A stretch of 60,487 nt of DNA from a virus. Under the pieces are notes generated by a model. That model saw only the letters and a program-made list of their open reading frames with translations, ran no database searches and had not been told where the DNA came from. Position numbers and translations under genes: made by a program. Shown piece by piece: positions 28,646 through 38,000 of this stretch; positions within the stretch are counted from its first letter, which is position 1; each line of letters opens with the position of its first letter. The stretch covers positions 87,199-147,685 of IMG/VR virus record IMGVR_UViG_3300018481_000002. One strand, written 5' to 3'.

Positions 28646-29764
28646 ATGAAGCACCCCATCTATGCCGTGATCGGCGTCGTGTTGTCCACGCTGCTCTGCG
28701 TCGTAGGCTTCTCCCAAGCCACGTCAGCAAAGCCAGGTGACACGAAGGCGGCGAGGAGACCGTCGCCTACGAGAACCGTGACGGTGACAGCTACCGTCCC
28801 CGGTCCGACCGTGACAGCAACAGTGACCGCGACAGCTACGGTTACTGCGACTGTCACCGCGACTGTGACTGCGTCGCCGTCCCCCACGGCCACCCAGACG
28901 ACCCCCACGTCCACTCCTACTTCGACCCCCACGAGTCCGGGGACGGCGTTCCCCAACTTGGACACGACAGGTGTTCCAGCTGGATGGGTTCCCACCTCGA
29001 CTCGGACGACCAACCTGGTCATCAGCACCCCAGGGACAGTTGTGACGGATGTCCGTTTGGACAACAGCGCCAACATCATCGTGAACGCCGCGAATGTCAC
29101 CTTGCGGCGGGTCCATCTGCGTGGCGGCTACATCGAGAACTTCGCGGGGTCCACCTGTCACAACGGGCTACTGATCGAAGACTCCACCCTTGAGCCACCG
29201 GTCGGCCAGAGTGCCTACCCGGTCGAACGCTGGCGGATCGGAACAGGTGGCTACACCGCTCGTGGTGTCGAGCTGATCAACGCCCCAGACGGCTACCGGG
29301 TGGGTGGCGACTCTGGTGGATGTGGTCCAGTGACCATCGAGAACTCCTTCATCTCGGTCAAGCCTCCCCAGACCTGTGGGGACTGGCACGGTGACGGCAT
29401 CCAGGGCTACGACGGACCCCACGTGAACGTCCTGAACACGACCATCGACATGGACGCAACCGGGTGTGGTGGCACCGCGCCGTTCTTCGTTCCTTCAGGG
29501 CAGGGCAACACCTCGGCCACCGTCGACCGGCTTCTGATCGCAGGACCCAACGGGAACTATTCGTTCCGCATGGGCGTGCCAGGAACTGTGAACCACCTGC
29601 GGATCGAGAACAACGGTTGGTCCTACGGTCCGTTGGATGTGAAGTGCTCGGTCATCCCTTCGTGGGAGGCGAAGATCGTTGGTCCGGTAGATCGTACGGC
29701 GGGCGGCTATGCCGAACCTGCCACGGTGCGAGACCAGCCGTGCAACACGGAGGGCGGTTCCTGA
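28646..29764 (+). CDS. secreted right-handed beta-helix protein (cargo gene)
   Basis: A 372-residue protein with a classic signal peptide: MKHPIY, a hydrophobic core AVIGVVLSTLLCVVGF, and a likely AxA-type cut at ATSA (about residue 29). Residues 40-95 are a low-complexity linker of T-V-T-A and S-P-T repeats. The remaining 275 residues have the short, regular strands (NIIVNAANVTLRRVHLRGG, VTIENSFISV, VNVLNTTIDMD) of right-handed parallel beta-helices such as pectate lyases, with several Cys that could form disulphides. It has its own terminators on both sides, so it is a separate transcription unit inserted in the tail operon. Role could be surface modification, polysaccharide binding or superinfection effects. 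Confidence 0.75.
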   Translation: MKHPIYAVIGVVLSTLLCVVGFSQATSAKPGDTKAARRPSPTRTVTVTATVPGPTVTATVTATATVTATVTATVTASPSPTATQTTPTSTPTSTPTSPGTAFPNLDTTGVPAGWVPTSTRTTNLVISTPGTVVTDVRLDNSANIIVNAANVTLRRVHLRGGYIENFAGSTCHNGLLIEDSTLEPPVGQSAYPVERWRIGTGGYTARGVELINAPDGYRVGGDSGGCGPVTIENSFISVKPPQTCGDWHGDGIQGYDGPHVNVLNTTIDMDATGCGGTAPFFVPSGQGNTSATVDRLLIAGPNGNYSFRMGVPGTVNHLRIENNGWSYGPLDVKCSVIPSWEAKIVGPVDRTAGGYAEPATVRDQPCNTEGGS

Positions 29765-29772
29765 TCCAACCT

Positions 29773-29819
29773 CGAACGGCCCATCCCTTGACCCGGGGAT
29801 GGGCCGTTCGTTATGTTGT
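29773..29819 (+). terminator. terminator of the secreted-protein gene
   Basis: CGAACGGCCCATCCC (29773-29787) pairs perfectly with 29796-29810, followed by TTATGTTGTT. Confidence 0.9.
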
Positions 29820-29852
29820 TCGACTGTTGTCTAGCACTCGAAAGGAGGTTCG

Positions 29853-29900
29853 ATGTGGGAGTCCGAAACTAGGGGCGACCAGGGACAGCCCCTGGTTTAG
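29853..29900 (+). CDS. 15-residue leader peptide candidate
   Basis: An AAAGGAGG ribosome site precedes an ATG at 29853. The frame encodes MWESETRGDQGQPLV and stops at 29898-29900. Its second half overlaps a hairpin made of CCAGGG/CCCTGG within GGGGC/GCCCC (29872-29904), which ends just before the ribosome site of the next gene. This is the layout of a translational attenuator. Confidence 0.4.
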   Translation: MWESETRGDQGQPLV

Positions 29901-29915
29901 CCCCTTGGAGGACAA

Positions 29916-30107
29916 GTGGCTGGCAACAACAAGGCGGCTAGCCGTCGCGCTAAGGATCAGGCGATGGCTGAACGTCTCCGCAAGCTCGGCGTGCGTCGCA
30001 CTTCTGGTGCGTGCCCCATGGGTTGCGGTGCCCAGGTTGGACTTGGTGGTCAGGGACTCTTGAACCACCTGCGTATGTGTGGAGGACCGAAGAAGCGCCG
30101 CGTCTGA
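29916..30107 (+). CDS. 63-residue zinc-finger-like basic protein
   Basis: GTG start with TTGGAGG upstream. The product has a basic N-terminus (KAASRRAKDQAM) and CPMGC ... HLRMC, a possible C-C-H-C zinc site. It would be nucleic-acid binding. It lies behind the leader peptide and hairpin and before a terminator. Confidence 0.6.
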   Translation: MAGNNKAASRRAKDQAMAERLRKLGVRRTSGACPMGCGAQVGLGGQGLLNHLRMCGGPKKRRV

Positions 30108-30114
30108 ACGCGAG

Positions 30115-30148
30115 GAAAGGCCCCGGATCGAAACCCGGGGCCTTTCTC
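30115..30148. terminator. terminator between convergent units
   Basis: GAAAGGCCCCGG (30115-30126) pairs with CCGGGGCCTTTC (30135-30146). It serves the zinc-protein gene and, on the other strand, the array-bearing tail of the minus-strand gene. Confidence 0.85.
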
Positions 30149-30230
30149 ATGCCTCGCTTCGCCTCTGCATCGCCAAGCCTTGCCTACGCCGTGGCACGCC
30201 TTGCCAAACCTTGCCGGGCCGGGCCACGCA
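30149..30230 (-). repeat. GGCNN pentamer array, minus strand
   Basis: On the minus strand, about 16 pentamers of GGC plus two bases in nearly continuous 5-nt phase, with two 1-nt insertions. About ten keep GGC exactly. It starts 6 bases after the stop codon of the minus-strand gene and ends at the terminator, so it forms that gene's 3' untranslated region. Confidence 0.65.
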
Positions 30231-30235
30231 ATGTC

Positions 30236-30595
30236 TCATCGCACGTTGCTGTACAGGGAGGTCCCTGCGACAAACTGCCCCTTCCAGTTCCAGTTGTTCA
30301 TGACCCAGGACTGGAACTCGTGGTCATCCAGTTCGACGTGGTCCTCGACCTCCATCTCCAACCTGGCGATCACCAGGTCGTAGGAGTCGAGGTAGTGCTT
30401 CGGCTTCGGGAGTTCGCTGAGCGGCGTCAAGGTGATGACACCCTCCTTGGTGGCCAGGTCTGAGGCCTTCTTCAGAGCCTTGGTGGCCTCCTTCTTCCAG
30501 ACCTTCTTGGCCTTCTCGAACTCCTTCTTGTGCTCTTCGCGGTTCGTCTTCAGCTTCGTCAACAGGTCGTCTTTGCTGACCTTGGTTAGATCCAC
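30236..30595 (-). CDS. conserved actinophage protein on the opposite strand
   Basis: A 119-residue protein with GTG start and GAGGAGG upstream. Residues 1-55 are a Lys/Glu-rich helix (HKKEFEKAKKVWKKEATKAL); the C-terminal half (KPKHYLDSYDLVIARLEMEV ... HEFQSWVMNNWNWKGQF) resembles a protein I recall from many actinophages, usually on the strand opposite the tail genes. Function unknown. Its mRNA would carry the GGCNN array. Confidence 0.65.
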   Translation of the reverse strand: MDLTKVSKDDLLTKLKTNREEHKKEFEKAKKVWKKEATKALKKASDLATKEGVITLTPLSELPKPKHYLDSYDLVIARLEMEVEDHVELDDHEFQSWVMNNWNWKGQFVAGTSLYSNVR

Positions 30596-30718
30596 TCTGC
30601 CTCCTCAGGCATCTAAAGGGTGGGCGACCTAACAGCTAGCACTCTCTCTGGTCCTGTCGGAGACCGTCGAGAGCCTGGGTCTTGGAGCGGGGGAGCTCCG
30701 CAGGGTCCCTGGTTTGCC

Positions 30719-30742
30719 GCCCGTCTACTACGGGCCCTTTTT
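30719..30742 (+). terminator. attenuator-like terminator before the tail chaperones
   Basis: GCCCGT (30719-30724) pairs with ACGGGC (30730-30735), followed by CC and five T residues. It lies in a 270-bp gene-free leader, upstream of the chaperone gene and transcribed in the same direction. TAGCACTC occurs here at 30756, and also at 30637 and 29833; meaning unknown. Confidence 0.6.
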
Positions 30743-30865
30743 CGAACCTTCATTCTAGCACTCTGTGGGCCAGATTCATTCCCCCGCCAAGGCTGTCGAT
30801 GACCCGTCGAAGCTACCGACCGGAAGTGCGTGGTCGGCTGGCCAGGAACAGAGACAGGACGGGCT

Positions 30866-31786
30866 ATGACCTCAAGGAACATCCGCGCACGCAGGATGCT
30901 CAGCGATCTCTTCGCTGAAGGCGTCGAAATCCGTTTCGGACGAGACGAAGAAGGCAACAGCTGGGGTAAGATCGGCCCCTTCCTCGATAGCCGAGGTGAC
31001 CGGGCAGCACTGCCCGACGACCAGGTGGCTATGTACATCCGTCCTGCTGACCCTCTCCAGAGGGACATGTCGATGCGGGAAGCCAACGCTCGCCGTGCCC
31101 GTGCTCTCGTCAGGGCCAAGCGCGACAAGGACTCCGAAGAGCACCTCACTATTGTCGCGTTTCTTACCGACATGTCTGACGAGACACTTATCGATTATAT
31201 TTTGATGGGTGATACGCAGTATCGGCAGGCCGAAGCTGAACGCGAGATCCTCGCCATGGATGAGTGGAAGGAAATGGACGCGTATCAGGATGCGATGCGG
31301 CAGTTCGACAACGTCCCCGTCGAGGACCTGGCCGACAACGAGGAGTGGGAAGCGCTCCTGGAGTTGGACCGGAAGTACGGCAAGCAGCTGACTGACCGCG
31401 AGAAGGAACTGCGGGACGCTCAGCGTGAGGTGCTGCGGATGCAGACCAACGCAGGGCAGCGGCAGGAACTGGAAAACAAGGCCTTGGAGCGTCGGGCTGA
31501 GCTGGTAGGTACGCAGGCGTTCATGGACGAGTACGAGCTGTGCATGCAGTTCTACTCAGTGAGGGACGTGGACGACAACTCGAAGACGTTCTTCGATAAG
31601 CCAGAGGAGCTAGCACAGCAACCTCAGGTGGTACGGGACACGATCAATGAAGCTCTCCTGCCGTTCATCACAGACGTGGAGTCGGCAAAAAACTCGCGAA
31701 GGGCGGTGTCTGGCTCGGAGCCGTCAGAGCCGCCCAGCAAGCCGGAGACTTCAGAGCCCTCTACCCCCGAGGCGCAGACCGCCTGA
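30866..31786 (+). CDS. tail assembly chaperone (short form)
   Basis: A 306-residue charged helical protein (MTSRNIRARRMLSDLFAEGV...) between the major tail protein and the tape measure. This is the place of the gpG-type chaperone. Near its end, codons GCA AAA AAC (31685-31693) contain the slippery heptamer A AAA AAC. The C-terminal 30 residues, rich in Ser, Glu and Pro, are replaced in the frameshifted form. Chaperones of this kind coat the tape measure during tail assembly. Confidence 0.85.
   Translation: MTSRNIRARRMLSDLFAEGVEIRFGRDEEGNSWGKIGPFLDSRGDRAALPDDQVAMYIRPADPLQRDMSMREANARRARALVRAKRDKDSEEHLTIVAFLTDMSDETLIDYILMGDTQYRQAEAEREILAMDEWKEMDAYQDAMRQFDNVPVEDLADNEEWEALLELDRKYGKQLTDREKELRDAQREVLRMQTNAGQRQELENKALERRAELVGTQAFMDEYELCMQFYSVRDVDDNSKTFFDKPEELAQQPQVVRDTINEALLPFITDVESAKNSRRAVSGSEPSEPPSKPETSEPSTPEAQTA
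31687..31693 (+). promoter_or_regulatory. -1 programmed ribosomal frameshift site
   Basis: A AAA AAC in the zero frame is one of the most efficient -1 slippery heptamers. Slipping joins the short form to an open frame that starts at base 31693 and continues to 32046. Confidence 0.85.
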
Positions 31787-32046
31787 CAGACATCCCGTGG
31801 TTCTTGCAGGTGGCCGTGGAACAAGCACTGACGATCATCAGCTGGATGCAGAATCTTCCTGAAGATGAGATCCCTCCGGAGCACTTGTGGGAGGACACAG
31901 AGGGACTGGAACTGTGGTGGAAAGCCGTCGATGTTAAGCGTAAGGACGGAGCATCCATCAGTAGGGGACCGACTGATCACGCCCAAGACGATCAAGGCCC
32001 GCAACAGACCGAGAACGACTACGCGCGGTTCTTGAAGCGAGGGTAG
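31693..32046 (+). CDS. tail assembly chaperone, frameshift extension (gpT part)
   Basis: This frame has no start signal of its own at the join. It adds 117 residues (LAKGGVWLGAVRAAQQ ... DIPWFLQVAVEQALTIISWMQ) to residue 276 of the short form after a -1 slip, giving a fusion of about 393 residues. The T part usually contacts the tail tube while the G part binds the tape measure. It ends 3 bases before the tape-measure GTG. Confidence 0.85.
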   Translation, partial: LAKGGVWLGAVRAAQQAGDFRALYPRGADRLTDIPWFLQVAVEQALTIISWMQNLPEDEIPPEHLWEDTEGLELWWKAVDVKRKDGASISRGPTDHAQDDQGPQQTENDYARFLKRG

Positions 32047-32049
32047 GCA

Positions 32050-35000
32050 GTGGCCAGTAAGGACGACTTCTTCGTCACTTTCGGCTCGAACGCCAAGGAG
32101 TGGGCGGCGGGTCTTGAGGCTCAGCTGAAGCCTGCCCGCAAGTCTGTGCAGAACCTTCAGAACCTGCTTGACGCTGCCACGAAGAGCGCTGGTGGCATCA
32201 CTGAGGAGATGTCCCGGGCTCTGGGTCACTCTCTCCCGAAGGACACCAGGCCGCCTCCGGCGACACGGACTCACGTCACCGCTGCTCAGGGGCTTGGGGA
32301 GCTGACGAACGAGGTCGCTGCTGTTGTTGCCGCGTTGAAGACGATCCCTGCGTCGGTTGCCAACGTGAAGCGGAGCCTCACCCAGCACGCGAATGACCTG
32401 GACTCCAACAACCGTGTCCAGCAGCGGCAGGGTGCTGGTGGGTTGTTCCAGCAGGGCAAGGTTTCGTCTGCTGAGAATGCGGTCAACAACTCCTTGAACC
32501 GTCTTCTCAAGGGCGGCATCGACGTCAACATTCCTGACCCTGCACGGCTTGTCCCGCAAATGAACATCCGTTCAGTTGGGATGGACGCGATCCAGAAGTC
32601 TCAGATCGACCGGATCGTGAAGGCCATCGAACGGCAGACCAAGGACCTGACGAAGGCCTTGAAGAACGTGAAGGTCACCGACGGGCCCACGGGCGGAGGT
32701 GGCGGTGGCGGTACTGCCATCGCTGAGACTGCTCCGCTGAAGAACAAGACTGGGAAGAAGCCTTCCACGAAGAAGCTCCCCGAGGTGGTCGAGGCCGAGA
32801 AGGCTTTGGACGCCCGTCGAAAGGAGCTGGTCGACCTTGAGAAGAAGATCGTCGGGCTCACCACGGCGATCTCGGGTGGAGCGAAGGTTGACTCGTCTGA
32901 GTTGGACAAGCTGAAGGCTCAGCGCACCGCGAAGGCGAAGGAAGTTGCTGCGCTGGAGCGGCTGGACACCACCATCACCAGGGGTGACCAGAAGAAGGCA
33001 CGTAGGGCCCAGGCCGCTGCTGAACGTGCAGCGCAAGAGCAGAAGCTGAACGAGGCCCGTGAGCGGGGTCTGTCGGCGTTCAACACGTTGATGGACCCGA
33101 ACTTCGGTATCGGTCAGGTCGGCAAGGGGAAGGGTCTCCTCAAGGGGAAAGACCTTCGGTACATGGCCGATGTCATGTCCACGGTTGGGACACCCGTCAG
33201 TTACGGCAAGAAGACCACCAACGACCAGCTGGTGGAGCGTCTCCTGGCTGGCCGCGCGTCTCACATCCAGGCTTACGGGTCAGTTCCGCCTGACCAGCTG
33301 ACTGGCCGCATCAAGGGGAAGCCTGACCAGATCTCCAAGGCGGTGGTGAAGCTCTTCAACGACATCGAGTCCGCCATCGAGTTGGCTGATGAGCAGATCA
33401 ACGCGAAGGCGATCACCGCGCTGAACACGGCGACTGGTGGTGGACGTGCCAGCGGTATCGGCAAGTCCCGCACCGAGTACGGTGCCGCGTTCTTCGATGA
33501 CGCGTTGCCGTTGTCCCGTGGTGCCGGTGGTCTCACCTCTGAGGTGGACGCTGCACGGAACATCCTGAAGCAGCTGCCTGACATCACCGGGTTCGCCACG
33601 GAGAACCTGCGGCGCAAGAAGTTCGACCCGTACAGCCCGGAGATGATGTCTGGGGTCGAGGGTGGCGGCACTAGGGCCACTGCGTTCCGGCTGCTGATCC
33701 GGGCGTTGCGTGATGAGACGACGAGGATCGACGAGCTCGTCGACACCTACGCGGACTTGAAGCGGTCCATCGATGCGAACGACCCGAAGTCGATCCAGTC
33801 GTACCTGAACCGTTTCGACGCCCGTCGAGAAGAGGGACGTCTCAAGGCAACTGACACCCCGGAGGCTGAGCAGGACGCGATCCGGCGTCTGGCAGCGAAC
33901 CAGCGTGCCATCAACGACATCGAGCGTCAGTATGGCGACTTGTTCAGCGACCCGAAGTTCCTTGAGGGTCGGGAGCGCCGTCGTGATTCCCGCATGGAGT
34001 ATGAGGAGCGGCAGAACCAGGGTCGCTACCAGCTCACCGACTATGACGCTATCCAGCAGGCGTACGGCCAGGCTGTCGTCGGTCTCAGGAACGCCATCGG
34101 TTCCCGCGAGACCATCTCCAACCTTCCTGGTCTGCGATACCACGAGCGTGGCGAGTTCCAGGGCCGTCTGAGCCCGAGGGACCCCCGTGACCGGGCCATC
34201 TCCAACGAAGACCTGAAGACGCTGAACAGCACGTTCTCCCAGTTCCAACGGTCGGCCAGAACTGTCCTGACTGGCGTGAAGAAGGGCGAGACCCTCGACA
34301 CCAAGGGTCTTGCCCAGGCCATGGACTTCATGGAGACGTCCGCGAACAACTTCGCGAACAAGCTGTTCAGCCTGTTCGGTACTGGTCCCACCGTTGAGGG
34401 GCTGATCGGTCAGAAGCCGACCAACGAGACTGTCATCGCTGACGAGACTGAGCGTCTCGCCACCTTGGACAAGTTGGAGCAAGAGCGCGCTCGGAAGATG
34501 AAGGCTGCTCCTGCGGAGAAGTTGGCTCGGGCGGAGTACACGGAGGCGCAGACCAAGGAGCAACTCGCTGCCGCGAAGAAGCGGGAGCGTGAGGTTTCGA
34601 AGCGTCTGACTGAGACGAGTGCTCTGGCTGCTGCGAGCTACGCGCAGCTGACCCAGGCGCAGAAGACTGAGTACGACAAGCATGTGGCGTTGGCTGTTGC
34701 GTTGGAGCAGCAGGCTGATGCGGTTCGTCAGCAGATCTCTGCGCAGAGCAACATCACCAAGCAGGTCAACCCGCAGGGGAAGCTTGAGTACTCCCCGAAC
34801 GAGCTTCCTCCGAGCGCCACCAAGGAGCAGCAGCTTGAGAGAGAGGTCACCAGCGACCTGATCCAGCAGTACGCGCGGCTGAAGGGTGAGGCTGGCGCTG
34901 CTCGCGCGGCTGCTGGTCGCGCAGGTGCGACGGTAACTACGACATCCGTCGAAACCCGGAAGATGACTGCTGCCGAGCGGAAGTACGCCGCGAAGCTGGA

Positions 35001-38000
35001 AGAGTCCATCTCCGCCTTGGAGGCTCGCGACCGAGCCTTGCAGGACGAGGCAAACGCTGTCCGGTACACCAAGCTGCCTTCTGGTGTGATGCCCGGAACT
35101 GAAGGGCAACCCATCAGTCGGCTCCGTGGGCGTAACGCCGCAGCGGACGTTCTGGGTTACGAGCTTGGTACTACAGGCGCTCAAGATGCTGCCAAGAGCC
35201 AACGACAGTTCCGTGCCGAGGCAGCGAAGGTCGAACAGGAACTGCACAAGCTTCAGCGTGAACTCGCTACGTTCAACGCCCAGTTCGACGCCAAGCCTGA
35301 CAACGTCAAGATCGACCGAAAGGCTGGCCTGTACCCCGGGCTGGTGGGTGACCTGGAAGGTGAGGCCAAGGACGCCGCTGAGGCGGTTGACCTTCTCACC
35401 AAGGAACTGCCGGGTCTGGAGAAGGCGACCGTCAACGCCCGGAACGCTGTCGCCCGCGCCGAGAAGGCCAAGTACGCCACCCCAGAGGCACGGTTCGACT
35501 ACAGGACCCAGTTGTACGCGGAGCGCGACAAGCTTCGGAAGGACCAGCCGTACACGAAGGCTGACATCTCTAAGTACCAGTCTGAGTTCGACGCTCTCGG
35601 GTTCAGCAACCAGCAGCGTGGGGCCCTGAGGGGTCAGATCACGAAGGCTGAGAAGAAGGGCGACACTGAGAGGGCCACTGCTCTGCGTGAGCAGTTGCGG
35701 ATCAGGGAGTCTGAGGTCGCTGCTGCCAGGGCGATCCTGGATCAGGCCATCAAGACCCGTGCCCGTCTTGGGCAGATCGACGCCGAGATCAAGAAGACCC
35801 TCTCCATGGATGAGGGCACGTACAAGGGCGACGAGAAGGTCGAGACTCGCACCTCCAACCGTCAGGTGGAGGATACAAACAAGCGTCTGATTGCTGCGAA
35901 GAAGAGGGAGATCGCTGCTGCGGAGGAGAACCGCAAGGCGCTCCTCCAGATCCGTGCAGACGAGAAGGCTCTCCCGAAGGGCGAGAAGCTTGCCCCTGAG
36001 GTGTCGGCTGACCGGAAGGCACGCCAGCAGCAGCCTTGGACCAAGGAGCAGCTCCGGACGATGCGTCGAGAGTTGCGTGACTTGGAGCGCGGCGGTGACG
36101 GCAGCGGGTTCGGGGGCGGTCCTGGTGGCACCGGTACGGCTGGTCGTGGCCCTGGTGGCAGCGACGGGTCGTTCAACATCCTGCGTCAGATCTTGAACCG
36201 GTTGAACGGGATCCACGCCACTCTCCGCAGTGGGTTGGGTAGCGGCACTACCAGGTCGAACGAGCCGACTAGCGCGTTCACTGGTGCTGGTGTCCGCAAG
36301 ACCGCTTCCCCTGAGGAGTTGGCGGCGGCGAAGAGCGACGACGAGGCGACGCGGTTGCGTGCTATCGCTGAGCAGCGTGCCCGTGCGCAGCGGTTTGGTG
36401 GTGCCTCTTCTGCTGAGGTCAAGGCAGCCAACGATGAGCACGCGAAGCGGATCAAGATCACCCGCGACCAGTACCGCGAGAGTCTCCGTCTGGCGCAGGC
36501 GATGGCGACTGTGTCCAAGGAGACCCGCAAGGAAGCTGAGGAACTGCACCGTCTGAACTTGGCTGGTGCAGACAACGCGACCATCGCGGCCCAGCAGGTG
36601 AGGGTCTACAACTCGGTCCAGCGGGATCTTCAGCCTCAGGATCTGCCGTTGACTGCCCGACGTGGCGTGGCGGGCACCATCATCAAGGGTGCCCAGCCTC
36701 GGGTCACTGACAACGAGATCGTTGACATCGAGAAGGCCGCCCAGTCCATGACTGGGTTCCGTGACGTGGGTGCCTCTGCTGCGGAGAACTTCCAGGACGG
36801 GTTCGCCCAGATCTTCCCCGGCAAGTCGTTCTGGTCTCGTGTCATCAACACGACGGGTACGTTCATCGTCCGTAACTTCGCTGCCGGTCTGGTCTTCGGT
36901 CTGACCAACGCGCTTCAGCAGGTGTTGGACCAGGCCATTCAGACTGAGGCGACATTCATCCGGGTGTCAGCGGCGTTGGAGTCCACCAACACTGAAGTTG
37001 GGGGCTTGCGTGGCGAGCTTCAGGCCATCTCCACTGACTACGGTGTCGCCCTCAACGACGTGTACACCACCGCTGCTGGGTTGGCTGGTCTCTTCACCGA
37101 CACTACCGAGCTGGCGGGAGCCACCCGTGTTGTCGCCCAGTTGCAGACCATTTCCGGTGGAGCCCTCAACGCTACGGAAGCTATGGGTGTCTTGGCGTCG
37201 ACACTCTCCGCGTTCCAAGCGCTCCCGGGTGATGACGTTGGAGCCAACCTTCTCCCTCAGGGCATTGAGGGCATGGAACGCGTCGCTGACGTTCTGACGG
37301 TCATCCAGAACCGGTTGGGTACCAACATTGAGGTCACCGCCGAGGGCGTCTCGCGTATGTCTGGTTTGGCCCGGCAGATGAACCTCTCCCTTGAGGAGAC
37401 CGCAGTCTTCACTGCTCAAATTTCGAAGCAGACCAACCAGACCGGTGCGGCAGCTGGTGAGCAGTTCTCTCGTATCCTCGGCGCGCTGTCCACGGGTCGT
37501 GGTCGCGGTGCAGTTGTCGAGGCGATCGGGCCCCAGGCTGAGGAGGCTCTGGCCGCTTCCGACTATGGACAGGTGTTTAGACTCATCATCTCCGGATGGG
37601 ATGACCTGTCCGACGCTCAGAAGCGCAACCTGACGGTGTCTCTTGCCGGGCAGCGACAGGCGGCCGCCTTCAACGCTTTGGTCAACAACGAAACTGCGGT
37701 CCTCAACACGTTGACCCACGCAGAGAACGCTAGTGGTGAAGCCACCGACCGTATGGCCAAGTTGATGGCCACCCTGAACAAGCAGATCGACGTCCTGGGC
37801 ACTAACCTCCAAAACCTGGCATCGAACCTGATCCGGTCTGGTCTGCTGAACTTCCTGGGCATTGTTCTGAAGCTCGCCAACGCGGTCTTCGGCACCATCA
37901 ACAACGGTCTGACTGCGATGAACGACTTCGCAGACAACAACGCCTTCGTCGGGTTCCTGCGCGACACCATCACCACGATGCTCGGATTCGCGGTGGCAGC

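Noticed and set aside
33280-36549. A 1089-codon open frame on the minus strand inside the tape measure gene
   Set aside because: It mirrors the plus-strand frame, a known effect of GC-rich third positions. Its product is low-complexity Leu/Arg/Val and it has no start signals. The same applies to 36967-38802, 39094-40299, 26969-28537 and 18333-19562.
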